From contig DESG01000025.1 in the NCBI GenBank assembly GCA_002361175.1, forward strand, positions 1 to 36,282: a stretch of DNA of 36,282 nucleotides, written 5' to 3'. The translations under genes and the position numbers were made by a program. The notes under the pieces are model-generated. The model saw only the letters and a list, made by a program, of their open reading frames with translations. It ran no database searches and was not told the DNA's origin. Below are positions 28,248-35,839 of this stretch, one piece after another. The stretch is from Lachnoclostridium sp. UBA3320. GTDB lineage: Bacteria; Bacillota; Clostridia; Lachnospirales; Lachnospiraceae. The stretch's first letter is position 1. Each line of letters starts with the position of its first letter.

Positions 28248-28886
28248 TTAAATAGATTTATCTGTTACAGCTTCAGCTTCTATTTTTTTAAACATTGGCA
28301 TTACAAACCTGCATATAGTTAATACAATACATGCTGGCCCAATTAAAAAGCCTACAAACATAGTTGTATAATTCCACAAAAATATTGCACACTCTAATAA
28401 AACAAGCAGCAGTAAACCAATAGTCTTAGGGAAAAATTTTATACAAATTGAAAAAGAATTGCGGAAAGTATTTATAATAGTATTTTCATACCTTGCCAGA
28501 AGTGCATATACATAAATAAAATGAAGAAATGCCAGAAAAACCGCTACTATGCCTGCTGCCATATATACTAACCGTTTTTCCCCTGCTGCTGCCGATAACT
28601 GGAAATCAATATAAATTACATATACTATTAGTATCTGTATAACACCAATAATACTGCCTTTTTTTAAATTAGCTTTAAATTCGCGTATAAATGGTGCTGC
28701 AATATATGCATCCTTATCTTTCTCAATTCTAAAGCCTGTATAAAATGCTGCTGTTGTTGCCGCCCCCATTGTTACAACAGGAATACTGCACAACAGCCAT
28801 AGAAAATTCAGCTTTATAATATCCAGAAGTTTCACCATCAATTTATACAATGGGCTTTCTATGCTAAAAAAACCATTACTATTCAT
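28248..28886 (-). CDS. YesL family (DUF624) membrane protein
   Basis: A 212-residue membrane protein with about five hydrophobic segments and the N-terminal block SPLYKLMVKLLDIIKLNFLWLLCSIPVVTMGAATTA, typical of YesL/DUF624. These proteins are frequent neighbours of YesMN and LplABC-type sugar transporters, but their function is not established. It is the first gene of the six-gene esterase/GH43/chemoreceptor operon and has a strong AAGGAGG site 8 bases before the ATG. It may assist transport or signalling at the membrane. Confidence 0.88.
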   Translation of the reverse strand: MNSNGFFSIESPLYKLMVKLLDIIKLNFLWLLCSIPVVTMGAATTAAFYTGFRIEKDKDAYIAAPFIREFKANLKKGSIIGVIQILIVYVIYIDFQLSAAAGEKRLVYMAAGIVAVFLAFLHFIYVYALLARYENTIINTFRNSFSICIKFFPKTIGLLLLVLLECAIFLWNYTTMFVGFLIGPACIVLTICRFVMPMFKKIEAEAVTDKSI

Positions 28887-28932
28887 GCTGGCATCCTCCT
28901 TTTTTATTCTATAATAAATTCCGCTATTAATT

Positions 28933-28961
28933 ATTATAAATTTTTATACTGGAAATTCTAT
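28933..28961 (-). promoter_or_regulatory. Putative promoter of the yesL operon
   Basis: A perfect TATAAT (28933-28938) on the minus strand lies about 50 bases before yesL. The -35 position (28956-28961) is a poor match (TAGAAT), which suggests dependence on an activator bound to the repeats just upstream. Confidence 0.55.
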
Positions 28962-28967
28962 ATAAAT

Positions 28968-28998
28968 ATTGCTATATGTATTGTAAAAATTGCTATAT
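28968..28998. promoter_or_regulatory. Exact 10-bp direct repeats with 21-bp period upstream of yesL promoter
   Basis: ATTGCTATAT occurs at 28968-28977 and again at 28989-28998, an offset of exactly 21 bp or two helical turns. The nearer copy starts 6 bases upstream of the weak -35 region. This is a classic layout for an AraC-type activator. TTGCTA also forms the -35 box of the araC and xylB promoters. Confidence 0.6.
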
Positions 28999-29010
28999 TG
29001 GCTGCATCCG

Positions 29011-30177
29011 TCAATATATTCTGTAGTTTCCACTTAGTGCAAGAAATGCAAAAAAATAAAGACAATTATCATAGTATCTTCTTTCACCTTTTCTTAATGG
29101 AGTCCGGAAAAAATCCTGCACCAGGCTAAAGGCATTTTTATTATTAACTGCAATTCCTGCCTGTGCATTAGTAGCAATAACAGCAAGGGGATGCAGTGCC
29201 TTCCCTTCAAGCACTGTGCCATCTATTGCAAAAATGCCATCTCTGTCCTTCTTTGGCAGCGTTTCACAATAAAATTTGTGTAACTTAACTACTTCCTCCT
29301 GTTCCCATATATCTGCTGCAAACCAGCTATAATCAAGCCCTATATTAGCAACTGTCCTGTATGCATCACTGTAATACCAGTCGTGCCGCCCTCCAAAACA
29401 TTCTTGTACTAGTTTATAAGGAGTCCCATCAAATCCAGCATACTCAGCACAAAGACCAGTTTCTTTATGGCATGCTTTTTTAAGGTACTCCCGGCTTGCC
29501 ACTGCTGCTTCTTTAAAAAATTCCCTGTCCTCCTCATAAGCCCACAACGCAAATAGTTCATAAAAATGTGGCAAATGATAGGATGGGTCAGAAAAATCCA
29601 CTTCAGGAATAAAACGTACCAGTTTATTGTCTTTATCCCACATTGCCCTGCCGCCTTTGTTGTCCTCACCTTTATGTATACAGGTATGAAGCAGTTCCTT
29701 TGCTTCTCTTGAATAGTTAAATATCCCTCTGCCATCACCCCATCTGTGTGATGCAAAAAACAGCGACATTGCAAAAAATTCCTCTCCATCAGGCGCAGAA
29801 CCAAGTGCATTTTTTGTACCATCTGTCTGGCAGGACCATGCAAAATAGCCCTTGTTAACACCTTCCTTTATAGACATATAAGTCTGTACCCACTTCCAAA
29901 TGCGGTCAAACTCCTCTTTTCTGTCCATCTGCACACACATCATCATGCCATAAGACATCCCCTCTGTACGCACATCGTGGTTGCCAGTATCCTCTATATA
30001 CCCCATGTCTGTACCTGCAGTATGGTATATCCTGTCTTCTTCACTTCCATAAAACAATGTTTGGAATATTTCCTGTTTTCTGTGTTCAATATCTTTTTCA
30101 CTAAAACCTGCTTCTAAAAACATATTACGGTAAATGCCTGTATAAAATGCTCCTTCATGTATATCTGTGTTTTTCAT
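29011..30177 (-). CDS. GH8 reducing-end xylose-releasing exo-oligoxylanase (Rex)
   Basis: A 388-residue family 8 enzyme predicted to release xylose from the reducing end of xylo-oligosaccharides (EC 3.2.1.156). The N-terminus YHTAGTDMGYIEDTGNHDVRTEGMSYGMM contains proton donor Glu72. SAPDGEEFFA holds Asp129, and GGRHDWYYSDAYRTVANIGLDYSW holds Asp265 and Asp270; the 193-residue distance from Glu72 to Asp265 equals that between the catalytic pair of Bacillus halodurans Rex. Length matches the family and no signal peptide is present. It complements the non-reducing-end GH43 and GH3 enzymes. It follows DUF4867 in the xylB operon, with a stem-loop between them; its own ribosome site (AAAGGATAAC) is rather far from the ATG. 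Confidence 0.94.
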   Translation of the reverse strand: MKNTDIHEGAFYTGIYRNMFLEAGFSEKDIEHRKQEIFQTLFYGSEEDRIYHTAGTDMGYIEDTGNHDVRTEGMSYGMMMCVQMDRKEEFDRIWKWVQTYMSIKEGVNKGYFAWSCQTDGTKNALGSAPDGEEFFAMSLFFASHRWGDGRGIFNYSREAKELLHTCIHKGEDNKGGRAMWDKDNKLVRFIPEVDFSDPSYHLPHFYELFALWAYEEDREFFKEAAVASREYLKKACHKETGLCAEYAGFDGTPYKLVQECFGGRHDWYYSDAYRTVANIGLDYSWFAADIWEQEEVVKLHKFYCETLPKKDRDGIFAIDGTVLEGKALHPLAVIATNAQAGIAVNNKNAFSLVQDFFRTPLRKGERRYYDNCLYFFAFLALSGNYRIY

Positions 30178-30226
30178 CTTTTATTTGTTATCCTTTTTTT
30201 ATTTAAAACCTGCCCTCTGACAAATA

Positions 30227-30261
30227 CATGCCATATACCAGGTAATCTGGCATATGGCATG
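30227..30261 (-). terminator. Strong stem-loop between DUF4867 and GH8 genes
   Basis: A 10-bp outer stem (CATGCCATAT against ATATGGCATG), one mismatch, a 4-bp inner stem and a 5-base loop. No proper T-run follows on the minus strand, so it is more likely an mRNA stabiliser or leaky terminator than a full stop. Confidence 0.55.
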
Positions 30262-30279
30262 ATAGCACAATCCTGTTTA

Positions 30280-30921
30280 TTACAAAATATTAAGGTTCTC
30301 TCCTTTTAACCCGCAAAATGTCCCCGGATCAAATCCGCCTTGTGGATGTCCAATAAGCCATTTGTTTGTAGCAGCTAAAAGTGCATCCTCATCCGGGGCT
30401 GTACCATCTGGCAGTACTCTGCTGTGGCTTTCCTGTAATGGATAATTTGTTCCTTTGGGAAGTATAACTGCTACCTGGAATCCATGCCCGTCTATACCAC
30501 AAGAGGCATAGTGCAATGTAGAGGCATACAGCTCCACACCAGTCCCGGCAGGTACCAGAAAAGCTTTTACCATAGCTGTGTCATAAGTAAAATCACTTTC
30601 CATTTCCCACTTTAACCCAAGCATAAGAACAGCATCTGTAGCAGCCACATTGACTTCCGGATTACAGTGGTACTCCAGGCCATTCAGCAATGTATTGTGT
30701 CCATTACAATATCCAATCTGTACTGGCATTTCCCCATAGATAATCTTAGAAAGTTCCTGCATTACAGTAAGTGATTCCAGTTCAGGAATACTTGGCTCAT
30801 AAACTACACCATCAGGTACCGGCGTTTCCTTCATCTTTCCAGTTAAACCGGAAAAATCAATATTATTTATAACCCTGCCATACTTCTTAAAATCAGGCGA
30901 ATTAACTGACAAAATTTGCAT
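30280..30921 (-). CDS. DUF4867 family cupin-like protein, partner of sugar isomerase
   Basis: A protein of 213 residues matching the DUF4867 family, which is commonly encoded next to fucose/arabinose-type isomerases and has no established activity. It is rich in beta strands; IGYCNGHNTLLNGLEYHCNPEVNVA (His and Glu) and LHYASCGIDGHGFQVAVILPKG suggest a cupin-like metal site. The isomerase stop codon overlaps a GTG at 30922-30924 (TAGTG), but the ATG at 30919-30921 has GGGGG 7 bases before it and is the better start. The coupling suggests that it works on the same sugar as the isomerase, perhaps as a mutarotase-like or lyxose-isomerase-like helper; that is speculation. Confidence 0.85.
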   Translation of the reverse strand: MQILSVNSPDFKKYGRVINNIDFSGLTGKMKETPVPDGVVYEPSIPELESLTVMQELSKIIYGEMPVQIGYCNGHNTLLNGLEYHCNPEVNVAATDAVLMLGLKWEMESDFTYDTAMVKAFLVPAGTGVELYASTLHYASCGIDGHGFQVAVILPKGTNYPLQESHSRVLPDGTAPDEDALLAATNKWLIGHPQGGFDPGTFCGLKGENLNIL

Positions 30922-30923
30922 CA

Positions 30924-32414
30924 CTATACCCCCTTAAAAGGATTTTCTGTGGCATAAGGCAAACTTGCTGGCTGGTTATAGTTAATATCCTCTATTGGCA
31001 CACCAATGTACTTAAATACCTCAAATAAAGCCTGTCCATAATGTCCAAAAGCAACTGCCCCATGATGAGGATAATTTTTCTCAATTAAAACATGACGGTA
31101 AAATCTTCCCATTTCCTTTATGGCAAATACACCAACTGAACCAAAAGAACGTGTTGCTACTGGAAGCACTTCACCTTGTGCCACATATGCACGCAGTTTG
31201 CAGTCTGCTGTTGACTGAAGGCGGAAAAATGTAATATCACCTGGTATAATATCACCCTCAAGTGTTCCATTTGTAACCTCAACAGGGAGGCTTCTTGCCA
31301 TAATCATCTGGTTTTTCATCTCATAGCCCGATAATTTGCATGAACAAGTATTGCCACAATGAAATCCCATAAATGTGTCCTTATGCTTATAATCAAACTT
31401 ATTTTTGATTGATTCTTCATACATATCCTTTGGCACAGAATTATTAATGTCAAGCAGTGTTACAGCATCCTGGCTTACACAAGTACCTATAAATTCACTT
31501 AATGCACCATAAATATCTACCTCACATGAAACAGGGATGCCACGTCCTGTCAGGCGGCTGTTTACATAACATGGCACAAAGCCAAATTGTGTCTGGAATG
31601 CAGGCCAGCATTTTCCGGCAATTGCCACATACTCCCTATATCCCTTGTGTTCTTCTATCCAGTCAAGAAGCGTCAGCTCGTATTGTGCAAGCTTTTTCAA
31701 AATCTCTGGTTTCTTATTCCCAACGCCAAGTTCCTTTTCCATATCTTCAACAACTTGTGGAATCCTGTCATCGCCAGCATGTTTATGAAAAGCCTCAAAC
31801 AAATCAAGTTCTGAATTTTCCTCAATTTCTACACCAAGGTTATAAAGCTGCTTAATTGGTGCATTACATGCAAGAAAATTAAGCGGTCTTGGCCCAAATG
31901 ATATGATTTTTAACTTTGACAGCCCTGCCAGTGCCCTTGCAATTGGTAAAAACTCATGAAGCATGTCTGCACATTCCTCTGCATCCCCTACAGGATATTC
32001 AGGAATATATGCGCCTACATTCCTGAGTTTTAAGTTATAGCTTGCATTCAATATGCCACAATATGCATCTCCCCTGCCTTGCTTTAAGTCATTCTGGGTT
32101 TCCTCTGCTGCTGCAACAAACATTTTTGGTCCTTCAAAATGTTTTGCAAGCAGCGTTTCTGAAATCTCTGGTCCAAAGTTCCCAAGATATACACACAAAG
32201 CATTGCATCCTGCCTTTTTAATATCATCAAGGGCCTGCACCATATGAATCTCACTCTCTACAATACAGACAGGACATTCGTAAATATCTGCTTCATCATA
32301 CTTACTGCTATATGCTTTTACAAATGCCTGCCGCCTTCCTACTGATAATGACTCAGGAAAACAATCCCTGCTTACTGCTACTATGCCTATTTTTACCTTT
32401 GGAATATTATTCAT
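30924..32414 (-). CDS. L-fucose/L-arabinose isomerase family protein, probable pentose isomerase
   Basis: A 496-residue protein of the FucI/AraA fold. Candidate metal ligands are Glu298 (SCEVDIYGAL), Asp322 (LLDINNS) and His451 (YPHHGAVAFGHYG); the 24-residue spacing between Glu298 and Asp322 equals that of the ligand pair in E. coli FucI. It is shorter than FucI (about 590) and similar in length to AraA. It lies 27 bases after xylulokinase and overlaps DUF4867, in a locus otherwise dedicated to xylan and with no XylA. The simplest reading is that it isomerises D-xylose or another pentose from xylan to a ketose for the kinase; family membership is seen, the substrate is inferred. Confidence 0.88.
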   Translation of the reverse strand: MNNIPKVKIGIVAVSRDCFPESLSVGRRQAFVKAYSSKYDEADIYECPVCIVESEIHMVQALDDIKKAGCNALCVYLGNFGPEISETLLAKHFEGPKMFVAAAEETQNDLKQGRGDAYCGILNASYNLKLRNVGAYIPEYPVGDAEECADMLHEFLPIARALAGLSKLKIISFGPRPLNFLACNAPIKQLYNLGVEIEENSELDLFEAFHKHAGDDRIPQVVEDMEKELGVGNKKPEILKKLAQYELTLLDWIEEHKGYREYVAIAGKCWPAFQTQFGFVPCYVNSRLTGRGIPVSCEVDIYGALSEFIGTCVSQDAVTLLDINNSVPKDMYEESIKNKFDYKHKDTFMGFHCGNTCSCKLSGYEMKNQMIMARSLPVEVTNGTLEGDIIPGDITFFRLQSTADCKLRAYVAQGEVLPVATRSFGSVGVFAIKEMGRFYRHVLIEKNYPHHGAVAFGHYGQALFEVFKYIGVPIEDINYNQPASLPYATENPFKGV

Positions 32415-32441
32415 CTTAAATTCTCCTTTTTATTTTATATA

Positions 32442-33911
32442 TTATATTATTTTTTGAAATAATGGTTTACATGCTGGATAAATATTTTTATACTGCTGGT
32501 AGCGTGCCTCATATTTTTCTACAAGACCTGCCTCTGGCTCAATAGTACTGGTTGTTTTAACAATCTTTGCTACAGCCTCTTCAACACTTGGATATCTGCC
32601 ACATGCAACTGCTGCAAGCATGGCAGCCCCAAGTGAAGGTCCTTCTTCTGATTCCAGAATATCCAGCTTAATATTTAATACATTTGCTATAATTTTCTTC
32701 CACAACTGGCTTTTTGCCCCTCCGCCACATATCTTTGTACGTTCAACCTGTATGCCCAATGATTTTGCAACCTCAAGACAATCCCTAAGCGCAAATGCTA
32801 CGCCTTCTAAAACGGCCTGTGTCATGTCTTCTCTTGTAGTATTCATAGTCATGCCAATAAATGTTGCTCTTGCATCCGGGTCATTATAAGGCGACCTCTC
32901 TCCCATAAGATAAGGCAGGTAGTATACATGGTTTTCACCTAATTTTACAATTTTTTTATTTTCACCATCATAATCCTTGCTGCCAAGGATTTCCTCTATC
33001 CACCACTTATTGCAGGAAGCTGCCGAAAGCATGCAGCCCATTAAATGATATGCACCATTGGCATCACAAAAAGCATGTAATGCATTATTTTTATCCACGC
33101 CAAATTTTTGCAGTGCAATAAATATTGTACCGCTTGTACCCAGCGAAATATTACAGCTTCCAGCGCCTACTGTACCTGTTGAAACTGCAGCTGCTGCATT
33201 ATCCCCTGCCCCTGCAGCAACCTTTACATTATCTCCAAGTCCTAGCTGTGCAGAAATTTCAGGCAGGACAGTTCCAACACATTCATAACTTTCGTAAAGT
33301 TTTGGAAGCATCTCTTCAGAAATGCCGCAGATATCACACATTTCTTTTGACCATGTACGGTTTTCCACATCCAGAAGCAACATTCCAGACGCATCTGACA
33401 CATCTGTACAATGCACACCAGTAAGCCTGTATGCAAGATAATCTTTAGGAAGCATAATTTTCTTTATCTTTGCAAAATTTTCAGGCTCGTTCTTCTTCAC
33501 CCATAATATCTTAGGAGCAGTAAACCCCGTAAATGAAATATTCGCTGTATACTTTGACAAAGTTTCTTTTCCAATTTCATCATTCAGATAATTATTCTCA
33601 TCTTTAGTCCTTCCATCGTTCCAGAGTATTGCAGGACGTATTACCTGGTCATTATTATCCAGAATAACCAGACCATGCATCTGGCCGCCGAAGCTAATGC
33701 CGGCAACCTCATTTCCATCAAAACCATGTAAAAGCTCTTTCAGCCCTGACATGGTTTCCTGGTACCAGTCCTCTGGTTCTTGTTCTGACCAGCCAGGATG
33801 TGGAAAATACAGAGGATACTCCCTTGAAACCGTATTCTTTACTTTTCCGTCTTCGTCCATTAATAACAGCTTAACCGATGAAGTACCCAAATCAATTCCT
33901 ATGTATAACAT
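32442..33911 (-). CDS. xylB: Xylulokinase
   Basis: A 489-residue FGGY-family sugar kinase that phosphorylates D-xylulose to xylulose 5-phosphate for the pentose phosphate pathway. The N-terminal ATPase motif IDLGTSSVKLLLMD, the xylulokinase-type substrate motif GISFGGQMHGLVILD (with the Met-His pair), WNDGRT, and the second phosphate motif NISLGTSGTIF are all present. The C-terminal ICGGGAKSQLWKKIIAN block is the FGGY signature region. Length is normal. GGGAGG lies 8 bases before the ATG. It is the first gene of the xylB-isomerase-DUF4867-GH8 run, about 100 bases after a consensus promoter. Confidence 0.96.
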   Translation of the reverse strand: MLYIGIDLGTSSVKLLLMDEDGKVKNTVSREYPLYFPHPGWSEQEPEDWYQETMSGLKELLHGFDGNEVAGISFGGQMHGLVILDNNDQVIRPAILWNDGRTKDENNYLNDEIGKETLSKYTANISFTGFTAPKILWVKKNEPENFAKIKKIMLPKDYLAYRLTGVHCTDVSDASGMLLLDVENRTWSKEMCDICGISEEMLPKLYESYECVGTVLPEISAQLGLGDNVKVAAGAGDNAAAAVSTGTVGAGSCNISLGTSGTIFIALQKFGVDKNNALHAFCDANGAYHLMGCMLSAASCNKWWIEEILGSKDYDGENKKIVKLGENHVYYLPYLMGERSPYNDPDARATFIGMTMNTTREDMTQAVLEGVAFALRDCLEVAKSLGIQVERTKICGGGAKSQLWKKIIANVLNIKLDILESEEGPSLGAAMLAAVACGRYPSVEEAVAKIVKTTSTIEPEAGLVEKYEARYQQYKNIYPACKPLFQKII

Positions 33912-34017
33912 CTTTTTACCTCCCGATTATTATATTTTATGTAAATTGATTCTTAATTTACTATTTTATATTGTGTTTATAAGGCATCAATGAAAAGTGA
34001 CATAATCTTTAATAATG

Positions 34018-34046
34018 ATTATACCTGTATATCAGCCAAATAGCAA
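34018..34046 (-). promoter_or_regulatory. SigmaA promoter of the xylB operon
   Basis: On the minus strand TTGCTA (34041-34046), a 17-base spacer and a perfect TATAAT (34018-34023), predicting a start about 100 bases before the xylB ATG. The -35 hexamer is part of a dyad, so a protein bound there could block or help the polymerase. Confidence 0.8.
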
Positions 34047-34064
34047 TCTTAAATCTTGCTATTT
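34038..34064. promoter_or_regulatory. 9-bp dyad (AAATAGCAA-N9-TTGCTATTT) over the xylB -35 box
   Basis: A perfect inverted repeat with a 9-base centre. One arm contains the -35 hexamer of the xylB promoter. It also lies 24 bases after the stop codon of the S8 remnant and may originally have been that gene's terminator, later serving as operator. TTGCTAT resembles the repeats in front of yesL. Confidence 0.5.
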
Positions 34065-34087
34065 TCTTTTCATATATTGCTTGTTTG

Positions 34088-34237
34088 TTAAAATGGCAAA
34101 CTGTTCCTTAAGCATAGCGCACCCCATCCTGCCTGTGTATTTACTCCTGTCTGTCCTGGCAAAAAACTTGCCCCTTTTATTAAATATGCTTTTAATTTAT
34201 CCCCATATAAATATAAATCATTTCCACGTACTATCCC
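34088..34237 (-). pseudogene. C-terminal remnant of a clostridial S8 subtilisin-like protease
   Basis: A 49-codon open stretch ending in TAA, with no start codon, reads as the extreme C-terminus of a clostridial S8 peptidase of the CspB kind: GIVRGNDLYLYGDKLKAYLI, then KGASFLPG and AGWGALCLRNSLPF. In such enzymes this follows the catalytic Ser region and a Trp just before GIV. Here the frame meets a stop codon (TAG) directly upstream at 34238-34240 and the homology appears to end, so the rest of the gene has been lost or moved. The break lies about 40 bases from the recombinase gene, consistent with insertion or deletion at an element edge. Family recognition is from memory of the motif, without a search. 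Confidence 0.7.
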
Positions 34238-34278
34238 CTATGGTGTCCAGTATGTGTATATTGTATTTTTTCCAGATA

Positions 34279-35835
34279 TTATTCCCTGCTAAATGTCCAG
34301 AAGATATCAATATTTTTCTGGTTATATACAATTATTTTATCTATAAATGCTTCTGTCATTTCCCTTGATAAAACATCAAGCCCATAGTATACAGGCAGTT
34401 TTCCATATCCGTTTTGCTTATTTTGTACTTCTTCAATACAGCTGCATATCCTTTTTTCTAATTCTTTCTGTTGTTGTTTTATTTCTTTAGACTGTTTTGT
34501 TATATTATCCCGTCTTTTTAGTAATTCTTCTTTTGTAATAAGACCTTTATGGTATCTTTCAAGGTTATCCGCTTTTTCATAAACAAGCTTTTCTGTGTCC
34601 TGTTTAAGCTTTGCCAGTAATGCCTGCTTTTTAACTTTTATACTTTTGCATACTTCACTGGTTTCTTTCATAATTATGTCTTTGTCTGCCAGTTTCCCCA
34701 TCTGCAGCTGTATCTCTTTTAATACCACATTTTCAATCCATTCATTGCCAACTGTTTTCTGTATACACTGGTTATTACTTCTTAATTTACTGTTTGCACA
34801 ATATAATGACAGCCCGCCTCCCGACAGCCTTGTTGCCCTTAAACACCTGTTACAGCCTGCACAGTAAATCCTTCCTTTGAGCGGGTAAGAAAAATGGATA
34901 CGTTCTGTTTCTTTCCTGTGGAAGAATTTCTTCTGTACTATGTTAAAAGTTTCTTTGTCTATAATAGCAGTATGGTGTTTTGGGAACACTTTCCACTCAC
35001 TGCGTGGTTTTAGTATTTTCTTTTTCTGTCCTGCACCTGCCTGTTTTGATTTATTATAAACCATGCTGCCTGTATAAGTTTCATTTGTAAGTATTGTCCT
35101 GACTGTTGTTTGCTGCCAGTATTTATGTTCCTGTAAAAGTTCTTTCCTGTCCTGCTTTTTTCTTAAATTCTTATATTCAAGTGGTGTTTTAACCCCTTCA
35201 TCATTAAGGGCTTTGCAAATTTCTGTAAGGTTATTCCCTGCCAGTGATAAAGAATAGATACGTTTTATAACTTCTGCTTCTTCCTGAACAACCAGAAGTT
35301 CCTGCGGATTGTCTTTGTTTTTCATATATCCGAAAGGTACAGAACCTGTAGCATATTTACCCTGTTTCTTTCTTGCTTCAAGTGAACTTTTAACTTTTTC
35401 TGAAACATCTTTACAGTAAAAATCTGATAAAAGACTTTTAAAAGCGGTATCCATGCCCACAGACCCCCTGTAACCATTATTTTCATTACTGTCGTAATGG
35501 TCTGTGACTGCAATAAACCTGACCTGCATAAAAGGGAATACATGTTCCATATAAGTCCCAAGTTCTATATAATCCCTTGAAAACCTGGAAATATCTTTTA
35601 CAATTACACATTGTATTTTATTATCTTTTATCCCTGCAAGAAGCTTCTGTATGCCTGGTCTGTCCATTGTTGTGCCAGAATACCCGTCATCATAAAATTC
35701 ACAAAAGCCATATCCTTCAAACTCTTTATGGGCAGCAATATATTTTTTTACAAGTATTCTCTGGCTTAAGATACTGTTGCTTTCTGTTTCTGTACTGCCA
35801 TCTTCCACAGACAGGCGGTAATATCCAGCAACCAT
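34279..35835 (-). CDS. Large serine recombinase (resolvase + zinc ribbon)
   Basis: A site-specific recombinase of about 518 residues. The catalytic domain (1-150) has Ser9 in YYRLSVEDG, the DDGYSGTTMDRPG loop and the Arg-containing VKDISRFSRDYIELGTYME. The Recombinase domain (about 165-280) includes GSVPFGYMKNKD and LTNETYTGSMVYNKSK. A zinc ribbon (YCAGC ... YC ... NQC, about 315-360) and a coiled-coil (about 380-470) follow. The start used is the Met directly before VAGYYRLS; longer versions overlap the upstream recombinase gene, and the ribosome site is weak, so translational coupling is likely. It is the second of two tandem recombinases and probably moves the element at the right edge of the window. 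It looks intact. Confidence 0.92.
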   Translation of the reverse strand: MVAGYYRLSVEDGSTETESNSILSQRILVKKYIAAHKEFEGYGFCEFYDDGYSGTTMDRPGIQKLLAGIKDNKIQCVIVKDISRFSRDYIELGTYMEHVFPFMQVRFIAVTDHYDSNENNGYRGSVGMDTAFKSLLSDFYCKDVSEKVKSSLEARKKQGKYATGSVPFGYMKNKDNPQELLVVQEEAEVIKRIYSLSLAGNNLTEICKALNDEGVKTPLEYKNLRKKQDRKELLQEHKYWQQTTVRTILTNETYTGSMVYNKSKQAGAGQKKKILKPRSEWKVFPKHHTAIIDKETFNIVQKKFFHRKETERIHFSYPLKGRIYCAGCNRCLRATRLSGGGLSLYCANSKLRSNNQCIQKTVGNEWIENVVLKEIQLQMGKLADKDIIMKETSEVCKSIKVKKQALLAKLKQDTEKLVYEKADNLERYHKGLITKEELLKRRDNITKQSKEIKQQQKELEKRICSCIEEVQNKQNGYGKLPVYYGLDVLSREMTEAFIDKIIVYNQKNIDIFWTFSRE

Positions 35836-35839
35836 GTAC

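Larger units (their letters stand above)
33912..34278. other. 367-bp region between xylB and the recombinase gene
   Basis: It has no intact gene. It contains the xylB leader with a 7-bp hairpin (GTAAATT 33941-33947 with AATTTAC 33955-33961), the xylB promoter (34018-34046), a 9-bp dyad (34038-34064), and the C-terminal remnant of an S8 peptidase gene (34088-34237). The final 40 bases to the recombinase stop codon belong to neither. Confidence 0.8.

Noticed and set aside
33941..33961. 7-bp hairpin in the xylB leader as a riboswitch
   Set aside because: The stem is short and AT-rich, with no conserved aptamer features. It is listed only as leader structure.
34015..34368. 117-residue plus-strand ORF over the xylB promoter and recombinase end
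   Set aside because: It runs antisense to the S8 remnant and the recombinase tail, has no ribosome site and has a random hydrophobic composition. The minus-strand S8 frame explains the region better.
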